A stretch of DNA of 20,614 bases, taken from assembly GCA_045616885.1 (NCBI GenBank), contig JAZLHS010000064.1, positions 1 through 20,614 of the forward strand. Direction: 5' to 3'. The notes below the pieces were generated by a model. That model searched no databases and was not told the DNA's origin. It was given only the letters and a program-made list of their open reading frames with translations. Source of the stretch: RGIG250 sp045616885 (GTDB taxonomy: Bacteria; Bacillota; Negativicutes; Selenomonadales; Selenomonadaceae). Position numbers and translations under genes: made by a program. Of the stretch, positions 1 to 5,720 are shown piece by piece. The stretch's first letter is position 1, and the number at the start of each line of letters is the position of its first letter.

Positions 1-194
1 GCCACAGCATCTTCGCCCAAAGTTTTCAAGACATAGCCTATTGCAATGATAACAATTGTTATGCCAAAACAGATACCCCTTACATAACTACCGAAGTCAG
101 TGTTTGTGTCGATGATAAATGCTATCTGCATCACTATGCTCACCATGCAGATAACATCTACAATATCCCAAGTGTTAATGTTTGTCTGTTTCAT
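1..194 (-). CDS. Small membrane protein, C-terminus beyond window edge
   Basis: Reading from ATG at 194 the frame is open for 64 codons to the left edge with no stop, so the gene is partial. Two hydrophobic stretches are visible, about residues 12-29 (VDVICMVSIVMQIAFII) and 41-57 (GICFGITIVIIAIGYVL), suggesting a two-pass small membrane protein. The start overlaps the stop of the upstream 101-aa gene (ATGA), and an AGGAGG-like site lies about 8 nt before it. It is the last visible member of the early accessory gene train. No family is recognised; a superinfection-type membrane protein is possible but unsupported. Confidence 0.7.
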   Translation of the reverse strand, partial: MKQTNINTWDIVDVICMVSIVMQIAFIIDTNTDFGSYVRGICFGITIVIIAIGYVLKTLGEDAV

Positions 195-499
195 CACTCA
201 TTCCTCCTCGTTCTCACAGACATCCTTGTCCCGTCATCTTCTGCCAGCTCTCTCAGCCTTTCGGCAACTTCTCGATACTCATTTTCTTCCCAATCTTGCA
301 AGTCCCACATCGTAATGCCCTGCTCGATTTCGTCTGCCATCTGCTTTAATTGCCACTTCTGCATAATGTCATCATGTCCAATGATAAAACTGGATACGAC
401 GCTAAAGGCGTATGTCTTACGACCCTGTGCATACCGCAGAGCAAACATTATCATTGTCTGTAAGTCACGCACATCATCGTCTGTAAATTCAACTGTCAT
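194..499 (-). CDS. Conserved-type phage early protein, 101 aa, unknown function
   Basis: The 101-aa product is acidic and probably mostly helical, with a charged C-terminal half (EYREVAERLRELAEDD). No membrane segment or catalytic motif is visible. The ATG lies 8 nt after GGAGGG, overlaps the stop of an upstream 19-aa peptide (ATGA), and the stop overlaps the next start (ATGA), so translation is probably coupled along the operon. Not recognised beyond being a typical small early phage protein. Confidence 0.7.
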   Translation of the reverse strand: MTVEFTDDDVRDLQTMIMFALRYAQGRKTYAFSVVSSFIIGHDDIMQKWQLKQMADEIEQGITMWDLQDWEENEYREVAERLRELAEDDGTRMSVRTRRNE

Positions 500-555
500 T
501 TAGCAGCCCTCCAATCATCAGGCACATCATCCACAAGAATTTCAAGGTAACTCAT
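496..555 (-). CDS. Predicted 19-aa peptide gene
   Basis: The peptide is MSYLEILVDDVPDDWRAAK. It has an AGGGG site 9 nt upstream, begins inside the end of the preceding 41-aa frame (14-nt overlap) and stops in an ATGA overlap with the 101-aa gene. The acidic -DDVPDDWRAA- core looks protein-like rather than random. It could be a leader peptide coupling the neighbours or a real microprotein. Confidence 0.45.
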   Translation of the reverse strand: MSYLEILVDDVPDDWRAAK

Positions 556-667
556 ACTCTATTCCCCTTAATGTAGTAATAACATCCTTTGCACATAATT
601 GCTTTTCAAAGTTATCTGTAAAGTACATAAAATTGTCATTGATATAGCACAATTGATAATTTGCCAT
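542..667 (-). CDS. Small hypothetical protein, 41 aa
   Basis: ATG at 667 is preceded by GAGGTGA at a 6-nt spacing. The product begins MANYQLCYINDNFMYFTDNF and ends RGIEYELP. It starts 6 nt after the stop of the 37-aa gene upstream and overlaps the next peptide start by 14 nt. Aromatic and Asn/Asp rich; no domain recognised. Support rests on the ribosome site and tight packing on the operon strand. Confidence 0.5.
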   Translation of the reverse strand: MANYQLCYINDNFMYFTDNFEKQLCAKDVITTLRGIEYELP

Positions 668-673
668 TCGTTA

Positions 674-787
674 TCACCTCATATTCATGTCTATATCGTC
701 TGCCTGATTATATAGGCTATCAATCAGGCAAACTAAGTTGCCGATTTCTAATCTCACGGTCTTCCATTCATTTGTTATCGCACTCAT
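674..787 (-). CDS. Small hypothetical protein, 37 aa
   Basis: The frame MSAITNEWKTVRLEIGNLVC... ends DDIDMNMR. Its ATG overlaps the stop of the upstream 62-aa Cys-containing protein (ATGA), which suggests translational coupling; no separate strong ribosome site is seen. One amphipathic helix is likely in the middle. Function unknown. Confidence 0.5.
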   Translation of the reverse strand: MSAITNEWKTVRLEIGNLVCLIDSLYNQADDIDMNMR

Positions 788-972
788 TCCCAACCAAGCC
801 TCCAATGTTCAGGTATGCTCAATACACCTTGTTCATCTGTCATAACACACCGTCTATTTTGTCCGAATATCGAAATGGCTAATTCACAGTCACAACATAT
901 CGTTTCTCTGCAATAATCCCTTATCAACCTTGCGGCTCTTTGTACTTCTTCTGCTGTTACCTTCTTTTCCAT
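784..972 (-). CDS. Small Cys-rich phage protein, 62 aa, paralogue of the 78-aa gene at 1757
   Basis: The N-terminal half is a helix (TAEEVQRAARLIRDYC) followed by a CC-x-C pair near residues 26-29 and a further RC at 41-42. The C-terminus ends P-E-H-W-R-L-G-W-E. The order helix, C, CxC, RC/WC, then P-x-x-W is shared with the 78-aa product at 1757-1993, so both probably belong to one small metal-binding or disulfide family. GAGAGGA lies 7 nt before the ATG. Role unknown. Confidence 0.65.
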   Translation of the reverse strand: MEKKVTAEEVQRAARLIRDYCRETICCDCELAISIFGQNRRCVMTDEQGVLSIPEHWRLGWE

Positions 973-1078
973 CGTTCAGTCCTCTCTTCAAATTCTTTCT
1001 TTCATCTCGCAGTTGCTTTTCAATGGCTTCAATCACAATCTGCGGAATGATTAAGTATCCTCTTCTTTGATTGCTCAT
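890..1078 (-). CDS. Small basic hypothetical protein, 62 aa
   Basis: The product begins MSNQRRGYLIIPQIVIEAIE and becomes strongly basic (RDERKNLKRG...). A GGAAG site lies 8 nt before ATG, and the start is 3 nt after the upstream stop. It overlaps the next gene by 83 nt in another frame, which is unusually long for this operon. The N-terminal part is the more convincing half; the C-terminal part could be read-through into the next gene. Confidence 0.5.
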   Translation of the reverse strand: MSNQRRGYLIIPQIVIEAIEKQLRDERKNLKRGLNDGKEGNSRRSTKSRKVDKGLLQRNDML

Positions 1079-1081
1079 TGT

Positions 1082-1318
1082 TTAATCTTCCACATCAACT
1101 ACTGCCTTAATCCCTTCAAACACTTGCTGCTTGTTATTGCCTGACCTTATCAGCTTACCGATGACCCTTAAATCAGCTTTAGCTTCCGCATATTGGTTGG
1201 CTGTCTTCTTATAGTCGTTCATCAGCCATTCATGCAACAGCTTATACATATCCATTTCCAAGTGTTCTTCCCGTATCTTCTGAAACAAGTCCCATAGTAT
1301 AGTATTAAAATCCATCAT
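1082..1318 (-). CDS. Hypothetical early protein, 78 aa
   Basis: I chose the ATG at 1318 (first of two tandem ATGs) because GGGAGG lies 8 nt upstream; a longer frame back to 1366 has no ribosome site. The product (MMDFNTILWDLFQKIREEHL...) looks entirely helical, with a Glu/Lys-rich middle and a C-terminus ending AVVDVED. No domain recognised. It sits between an interrupted gene on its right and a small basic gene on its left. Confidence 0.6.
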   Translation of the reverse strand: MMDFNTILWDLFQKIREEHLEMDMYKLLHEWLMNDYKKTANQYAEAKADLRVIGKLIRSGNNKQQVFEGIKAVVDVED

Positions 1319-1343
1319 CACTAAATCCTCCCAATAAGGCATA

Positions 1344-1658
1344 TCAAATATTCTCCAATAGTTCACACTTGAAGTAGATTTTCTTAACCAGACCTTCTTT
1401 AATTGCAGTGTGAACCTTATCCATATCCTTTATCACTTGCAGGACAACTCTGTCTTTGAACTTTATCCATTTGTGGCATAGTCTATCCCTTGCCACCAGC
1501 TTGCCTTTTTCTACATCGAAGGTATCATCAGGGTGACACTTAGCTACTCCCACAAACTTGCCGAAGCCTTTCATTATCTTTTGAACAAGACAATGAGTCC
1601 TGTAAATCTCAATCTCTGTGAGTTTATTATGGCAGTTGTAATTGTAATCGTTAAACAC
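1344..1658 (-). CDS. Phage protein, downstream part of a gene interrupted by an in-frame TAA
   Basis: The 104-aa frame starts at GTG 1658 with GGAGAG about 9 nt upstream. Its core KFVGVAKCHPDDTFDVEKGK followed by LVARDRLCHKW resembles, from memory, the second half of a widespread small Bacillota phage protein whose first half reads like YEVNE-KRTV-AYF. That first half occurs here directly upstream, in the same frame, separated only by a TAA at 1689-1691. This piece may be re-initiated at the GTG, made by read-through, or be a pseudogene remnant. Function of the family is unknown to me. Confidence 0.5.
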   Translation of the reverse strand: MFNDYNYNCHNKLTEIEIYRTHCLVQKIMKGFGKFVGVAKCHPDDTFDVEKGKLVARDRLCHKWIKFKDRVVLQVIKDMDKVHTAIKEGLVKKIYFKCELLENI

Positions 1659-1688
1659 ACTTTCAATCTCTCCGCAAAGCCTTATTGT

Positions 1689-1760
1689 TTAATCTTCTGC
1701 ATCTTCATCGAAATAAGCTGCAACGGTTCTCTTATCTTCGTTTACTTCATACTTAATCAT
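1689..1760 (-). CDS. 23-aa N-terminal piece of the interrupted gene
   Basis: ATG 1760 overlaps the stop of the 78-aa upstream gene (ATGA). The peptide starts MIKYEVNEDKRTVAAYF and ends after 23 residues at TAA 1689-1691. The frame then stays open through the GTG at 1658 to 1344, so the whole unit would be a 139-codon reading frame with one stop at codon 24. TAA is a normal stop elsewhere in this window (integrase, erf), so a changed genetic code is not the explanation. Confidence 0.45.
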   Translation of the reverse strand: MIKYEVNEDKRTVAAYFDEDAED

Positions 1761-1993
1761 TCTTCTACTACCTCCCATTTTTTAGGAATTACAGGGTAAT
1801 GAAACCAATCCTTGGCATCGAAACCCGTAGTTAAGCCACACCATCTAACACCAAATTTTTTATCTGCTTTTACGAAAGGGCAGTTACAATATAGCTTTTT
1901 AACACCGTAGTCATCAGCCTCTTTCATGTGGGCTTCACAAAAAGATTTGAGCATTTTTATACAACGCTTCATTTCCTGCTCGGTTATTTCCAC
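1757..1993 (-). CDS. Small Cys-rich phage protein, 78 aa
   Basis: GTG start at 1993, 8 nt after GGGAGG and directly after the TAA of the upstream 58-aa gene. Residues show an N-terminal helix with a Cys (KSFCEAHMKEA), then YCNCPF, then RWCG and a PVIPKKWEVVEE tail. The spacing of Cys residues suggests metal or disulfide binding. Same layout as the 62-aa product at 784-972, so the two are probable paralogues within one operon. Function unknown. Confidence 0.65.
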   Translation of the reverse strand: MEITEQEMKRCIKMLKSFCEAHMKEADDYGVKKLYCNCPFVKADKKFGVRWCGLTTGFDAKDWFHYPVIPKKWEVVEE

Positions 1994-2170
1994 TTAACAC
2001 ACCTCCCAATCATCTATCTCCGTATCTTCAACACGGAACTTGTCAGCCTCTCTTGCAGGTACATGGGCGTGCTTTATGTGCTTCACAAACTCACAATGCC
2101 CCCATGCCTTACGCTTTATCTTCTTGCTCTGCTTAATGGCGTTCTGTATCTCCTTATCAGATAACTTCAT
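1994..2170 (-). CDS. 58-aa protein with a DUF2829/Tad2-like ending
   Basis: ATG 2170 overlaps the stop of the gene upstream (ATGA) and has TGGAGG nearby. The product begins MKLSDKEIQNAIKQSKKIKR, includes KAWGHCEF, and ends RVEDTEIDDWEVC. The pattern of a helix with a K-K-I-x-R-x-x-W turn and a closing -ED---DDWEV- is reminiscent of small DUF2829 proteins, a family that includes the anti-Thoeris protein Tad2. It is shorter than those usually are, so this is a resemblance, not an assignment. Confidence 0.55.
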   Translation of the reverse strand: MKLSDKEIQNAIKQSKKIKRKAWGHCEFVKHIKHAHVPAREADKFRVEDTEIDDWEVC

Positions 2171-2565
2171 TTAATCCTCCACGAAAAATCAGGCTCTTCC
2201 GTTATATGCTTCAGCCACCTTTCGACATTGGCTTCGGCTTCTTCTCTGGTTCTAAAGCAATTCCCAAGTCGTACCTTCATCATGTCAAAGCCATTTTCTT
2301 CATCAAATGTCGTAGATGAAACATCTCCACTAAGTAAGATATGATAATATATTTCTCCTGTTTTCGGTTTCCACGGCTTCTTTACAATTTCAAACTTTTC
2401 TGTAATTATTTTCATAAGTACCGACTCACGAGCTTCCCCTTTACAATCCACCAGACCTTCATTCGTAATTTTATATGGGTTGTAATTTGAATATTTGACA
2501 TCAAACTCTTCCCCCAGCTCAACCCCAAGCATTTTGGCAACATCAGCCATATGGTTCTTGCTCAT
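2167..2565 (-). CDS. Phage protein, 132 aa, paralogue of the gene at 10506
   Basis: AGGAGG lies 6 nt before ATG. Shared features with the 137-aa product at 10506-10919: a start region VAKMLGVELGEEF (VAQILGVELNEEF in the other), a middle IVKKPWKPKTGEIYY (VVKKPWVPKQGDEYY) and an end TREEAEANVERW...PDFSWR (TREEAVANMSRY...PDLSWR). Both look alpha/beta and soluble. Their matching N- and C-termini with a divergent middle suggest duplication followed by specialisation. Biochemical role unknown; one copy opens the early operon and this one lies near its distal end. Confidence 0.75.
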   Translation of the reverse strand: MSKNHMADVAKMLGVELGEEFDVKYSNYNPYKITNEGLVDCKGEARESVLMKIITEKFEIVKKPWKPKTGEIYYHILLSGDVSSTTFDEENGFDMMKVRLGNCFRTREEAEANVERWLKHITEEPDFSWRIK

Positions 2566-2568
2566 TGC

Positions 2569-3165
2569 TTACCTCCTCGGTCTCAACACACTAGGCTCGC
2601 CCAGCATCTTAGAAAATCTCTCGCTTCTCAGCATAACCTCACGGCTATAGGGACTCGATATACTCCCATGCCGGAAATAATACTCATAAGCCCCCTGCTG
2701 CCCACAGTTGTAGGCCACGAGAACTTTATTCCAATCCCTGTACTCTCTGTAGAGATAGCCTAAGAGCCATGTGCCAATCTTGATATTCTCATGCGGCTCA
2801 ATGATTATCTCTCTAGCACCATGGCACTCGTTTATCTGCATAAGTCCGAAGCTATCACCGCCATCTGCCTCAAGGTCAAACCTCGACTCCTGCTCCATCA
2901 CCGCCAGCACCAGAACATACGGTACTCCGTTAAGCTCTGACTGTATTCTTGCAAAGGTCTGCAGCTCTGGGCTGAGGGGAATTTTATCGCTCGTTGCTGG
3001 CTGCTTTACCGGCTTTTCTTTAATGACCGGCATTGGCTGCTTCTGCTCGACAATCGGTGCTGACACTGGCTCTTTAGATTTTCGGTCTACATCCATAACC
3101 ACATTAACGGAGAAATAGAGTCCCACCGCCAACAATCCAGCCGTAGAAATATACTTCAAGTCCAT
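2569..3165 (-). CDS. SLT-type lytic transglycosylase with N-terminal membrane anchor, 198 aa
   Basis: Predicted to cleave the glycan backbone of peptidoglycan. Start at 3165 chosen for the AAGGGG site upstream; an in-frame extension to 3270 lies wholly inside the neighbour. Residues 7-24 form a hydrophobic anchor, followed by a Pro/Lys-rich linker (about 30-62) and an SLT domain (about 66-180). Motifs: MEQESRF with probable catalytic Glu93, SFGLMQIN at 105-112, and AYNCGQQGA. It lies among early genes, far from the M15 endolysin, so it may act on the envelope during infection or in an early process rather than in lysis. Overlaps the zinc-ribbon gene by 10 nt. Confidence 0.85.
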   Translation of the reverse strand: MDLKYISTAGLLAVGLYFSVNVVMDVDRKSKEPVSAPIVEQKQPMPVIKEKPVKQPATSDKIPLSPELQTFARIQSELNGVPYVLVLAVMEQESRFDLEADGGDSFGLMQINECHGAREIIIEPHENIKIGTWLLGYLYREYRDWNKVLVAYNCGQQGAYEYYFRHGSISSPYSREVMLRSERFSKMLGEPSVLRPRR

Positions 3166-4010
3166 TCTGCTTCCCCTTTCATCTCTAGAAATGCTCGGTA
3201 CTTGCCGTAGCTCATTCCTGCTTCTTTTGCAGCTTTTTCCATTTTGATTAGTCTCTGTCTTGACTCCCACAGCCTCTGCCGTTCCGCTTTCCGCAGATTG
3301 GTGGAGTAATCATCTTTCTTCACTCGCCCGGAACAATCAGCAGAGCAATACCGCTGATTGTATACTTTGGGAACAAACAGCTTCCCACAAGTATTACATT
3401 GTCTCGGCTCATATTGCTTCCTGACAGAAACGGTTCCTGCACATTCCTTTGAGCAATATTTTTGGCTTGGCGACCGTGGCACAAAAGGCTTTCCGCAAAT
3501 CTCGCAATTTCTTTCTTCACTCGTCCTTCGTCTTCCCCCGCTTCGGTCTTTGGCTGAACACGCTGAACAACTTCTCTGATTAGCAGTGTTCGGGATAAAT
3601 CTCTCACCGCAGACCTCGCACACTCTCCATTCAGCCGGCTTCCCGCCACAATCCCTATACCGCCGTTGGCAGCTAGGGGAGCAAAACTTCCGTCCCAAAT
3701 GCGCCCCATAAGGAATTTCCTTACCGCAAAAGGGGCATTTACGCTCCGACATTTCGGCTCTTCTTTTGTCCACTTTCGCCTTGTTTGTTGCTCCACGCTT
3801 GCAATCCCGTGAGCAAAACACCTGTAGAGGACTTTTCGTTTCAAAACTCTTACCGCAAAACAAACAGGTCTTGTGATAGGTTGGTAGTGGATTGGCCTTG
3901 CGGAACTCATGTCTCCGATAATTGCATCCACAAGCCTTACAGCAAAATTCCTGCCTCTTGTTAGTGGAAATAAATTCCTTGCCACATTCCGGGCATATCT
4001 TCCTCTCCAT
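3156..4010 (-). CDS. Protein with six tandem Cys4 zinc ribbons, 284 aa
   Basis: Six units of the form CxxCG-[KE]-x-F-(x)8-12-C-x-x-(x)C occur in a row: about residues 6-27, 49-70, 92-114, 130-150, 168-189 and 204-225, each with two cysteine pairs suited to one zinc. Typical cores are CEICGKPFVPRSPSQKYCS and CNTCGKLFVPKVYNQRYCS. The C-terminal 55 residues are basic and helical. Phage and mobile-element proteins often carry one or two such ribbons; six in tandem is unusual. It probably binds nucleic acid or protein, possibly as a regulator, but no catalytic domain is seen. Confidence 0.8.
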   Translation of the reverse strand: MERKICPECGKEFISTNKRQEFCCKACGCNYRRHEFRKANPLPTYHKTCLFCGKSFETKSPLQVFCSRDCKRGATNKAKVDKRRAEMSERKCPFCGKEIPYGAHLGRKFCSPSCQRRYRDCGGKPAEWRVCEVCGERFIPNTANQRSCSACSAKDRSGGRRRTSEERNCEICGKPFVPRSPSQKYCSKECAGTVSVRKQYEPRQCNTCGKLFVPKVYNQRYCSADCSGRVKKDDYSTNLRKAERQRLWESRQRLIKMEKAAKEAGMSYGKYRAFLEMKGEAEWT

Positions 4011-4012
4011 AC

Positions 4013-4480
4013 TCAGACCTCAAACACCGGCACACAGTCAGTGTCAATCACTACGCCTCTTGCCCCGAAAAGAACGGATACGCAATTCTCTTGGCAAATG
4101 TCCACCCCTGTGTCATCCTTTAGCACCGCCTGTATCTCAGGTATTCTCGTTCGGCTCTGCTTAATGTCACCCTCAAACTCTCTCACAAGTGACAGAAGCC
4201 GGTTAAGTCTTGTGTTCCCCCACCCAAAATCACCATGCAGCACCGACAGGACAAGCGTCATATACCTGTGCGTTGCATCAAGCTCAAAAGCGGTCTGCTG
4301 TGCCATTAAATGGCGTTTCATTTCCTGCGTTCCCAGCTTTATACCCTGTGCAATCTCGGCTTTAATCTGTGCCCTGTCTTTGGTGTTCTGAATGACAGCT
4401 CTAATATCTTCCTCCGAGAACTTTGCAAGCACACCGGCAACAGCTTTCTTCTCTTTCGTTTTATTTCCCATCTTCCCCAT
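4013..4480 (-). CDS. Conserved early phage protein, 155 aa, unknown function
   Basis: Start at 4480 with GGGAGG 8 nt upstream. The N-terminus is Lys-rich and helical; the middle (TLVLSVLHGDFGWGNTRLNR) and the following LLSLVREFEGDI resemble, from memory, a small phage early protein often found near RusA in Bacillota phages with an F-G-F/W-G-x-x-R-L motif. The last 40 residues appear to be beta structure with two Cys. It ends just before the zinc-ribbon gene start. Function not known. Confidence 0.7.
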   Translation of the reverse strand: MGKMGNKTKEKKAVAGVLAKFSEEDIRAVIQNTKDRAQIKAEIAQGIKLGTQEMKRHLMAQQTAFELDATHRYMTLVLSVLHGDFGWGNTRLNRLLSLVREFEGDIKQSRTRIPEIQAVLKDDTGVDICQENCVSVLFGARGVVIDTDCVPVFEV

Positions 4481-4494
4481 TTTCTTATCCTCCC

Positions 4495-4929
4495 TCAGCA
4501 GAACAATCCCTCATGTTCATACACGGCTATCTGCACCATCGGCTTCTCGCCGTATACCTTTATTGCCGTTATCTCTACTATCGCAGAGTCATCTTCCCAT
4601 ACCACGCCATTCAAGGCATCAAGCACCGCCTTGATGTAGTTGTCTAAATCCGGTCTGCCGCCTGGCATTATCTCCCCGGCAGCAGCCCTCTCCTTCTTCT
4701 TCTTGCTCCACGACTGCGGTATGGGCAATACAAACCACAATCTCACATCAAGCGGTGTATCGGCTATCAGCTTCGGATTGGTTAGCCTTGCCATCGTCTG
4801 TAGCTGCTCCTTGTATTCCCGACTCTTCGGCGGGTCTACAGCCCTCACGCCACCGCCCATCCGATATACCCTCGGTCTGCCCTGCGCTACGGGAACAATC
4901 TCAAATTCTGCTCTGTACAGTGCTTTCAG
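4495..4929 (-). CDS. rusA: RusA-family Holliday junction resolvase; start codon appears to be CTG
   Basis: RusA cleaves four-way DNA junctions during phage recombination and replication. The active-site region is clear: GGRPDLDNYIKAVLDALNG then VVWEDDSAIVEI, giving the conserved D-x-D-N and D-D acids. The only ATG in frame is 4860, but the usual N-terminal RusA strand and VAQGRPR motif are encoded upstream of it in the same frame, as AEFEIVPVAQGRPRVYR. No ATG, GTG or TTG exists between the upstream in-frame TGA and that motif. GAGGTGA followed 6 nt later by CTG at 4929 is the best start, giving about 144 aa; a second CTG is at 4920. The extension overlaps the methyltransferase remnant by 29 nt. 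Confidence 0.8.
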   Translation of the reverse strand: MKALYRAEFEIVPVAQGRPRVYRMGGGVRAVDPPKSREYKEQLQTMARLTNPKLIADTPLDVRLWFVLPIPQSWSKKKKERAAAGEIMPGGRPDLDNYIKAVLDALNGVVWEDDSAIVEITAIKVYGEKPMVQIAVYEHEGLFC

Positions 4930-5269
4930 CTTTTGTCACCTCGGCAATCCGCTTAATAACATAGTCGGCATTGGGTTGAGCCATGCCGTTACCAATCATC
5001 TTGTATCTTGCAGAGTCACTTAGCTTCACAATGTTTCCCTGCTCATCAAGTCCCTCTGCTGTGTAATCCCTCGGCAAGCCCTGAAGTGCTTCGCACTCAA
5101 CAGGCGTTAATCTTCTTACTCGCCCTTCCAATCTTTTGTCTCCTTCCATCACCATTGGCACATTCCCCCCGCCTGTTCCCATGCGACAGCTAAGAGCTTG
5201 GAATATGCCATTCTCTTTGATTTTCACTCGGCTATCGTTGGGATGATTTTCCAAAACCAGGTATTTCAT
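4901..5269 (-). pseudogene. C-terminal piece of cytosine-C5 methyltransferase (motifs IX-X)
   Basis: From ATG 5269 (GAGGG 5 nt upstream) the frame encodes about 122 aa. It carries RRLTPVECEALQGLP (motif IX region) and ARYKMIGNGMAQPNADYVI (motif X, which normally completes the AdoMet pocket). It is in the same frame as the N-terminal piece at 5705-6460 but separated from it by stops. A Gly-rich MGTGGGNVP stretch typical of phage methyltransferase inserts precedes motif IX. It has its own start signals, so it could be expressed as a separate subunit, as in natural split methyltransferases such as M.AquI, but decay is simpler. Confidence 0.65.
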
Positions 5270-5720
5270 CTTTGCCCTCATCAATCTCGACTATTGCGTG
5301 GCGGTCAGTCGCATTAAGGGTGAAGGATATATCTTCGTTTACCCCATTGCCTTGCGGGCCATTACTGTCCTTCCTGCCTATCATATTCCCTTGCAGACAA
5401 TACACTAATGATAAGTTTCCCTTGCTCGACATACTGTCGGTTTGCTCCCTTGTAGTCATCGTAGTTCAGACTCCCTATCACTCCGCAAGTCCAATACCCC
5501 CCGGCCCCTTCGCCACTAGAGCCTGACAGATGTTATAGTCAATGCGGAAATCATACTGTGCATTTCTCCCTTGATTGAAGCTCGCCCTGTCAAGTGCTAT
5601 AGGTGATAACCATGTTTCCGTATTCTGCTCCGCTGGGGCCTCCGTAACCTGTGTGCCATTTGTTGGTAACTGTGTCGATGACGCCCCCTTTGGAATATTC
5701 CTGTCTAAAGAAACCTCCCA
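5232..5720 (-). pseudogene. Broken target-recognition region of the methyltransferase, three frames
   Basis: Between motif VIII and motif IX the protein-like sequence jumps frames. Piece 2 (about 5478-5720) reads NIPKGASSTQLP... ALDRASFNQGRNAQYDF... VAKGPGG. Piece 3 (about 5362-5500) reads YWTCGVIGSLNYDDYKGANR followed by QYVEQGKLII. Piece 4 (5232 to about 5440) reads VYCLQGNMIGRKDSNGPQG then NEDISFTLNATDRHAIVEI. Piece 5 (upstream part of the C-terminal piece) resumes YLVLENHPNDSRVKI. Relative frame changes are about -1, -1, +1, +1, net zero. One break falls on a run of six G (5497-5502). Neighbouring genes are intact, arguing against general read error. Confidence 0.65.

Noticed and set aside
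1689..1691. Recoded TAA (alternative genetic code)
   Set aside because: TAA, TAG and TGA all end well-supported genes here (int and erf TAA, HTH gene TAG, lysin TGA).
3320..3985. 221-codon frame on minus overlapping the zinc-ribbon gene
   Set aside because: The six regular Cys4 motifs show the other frame is coding; repeated codons make a long shadow frame likely, and no repeat-unit logic appears in this frame.
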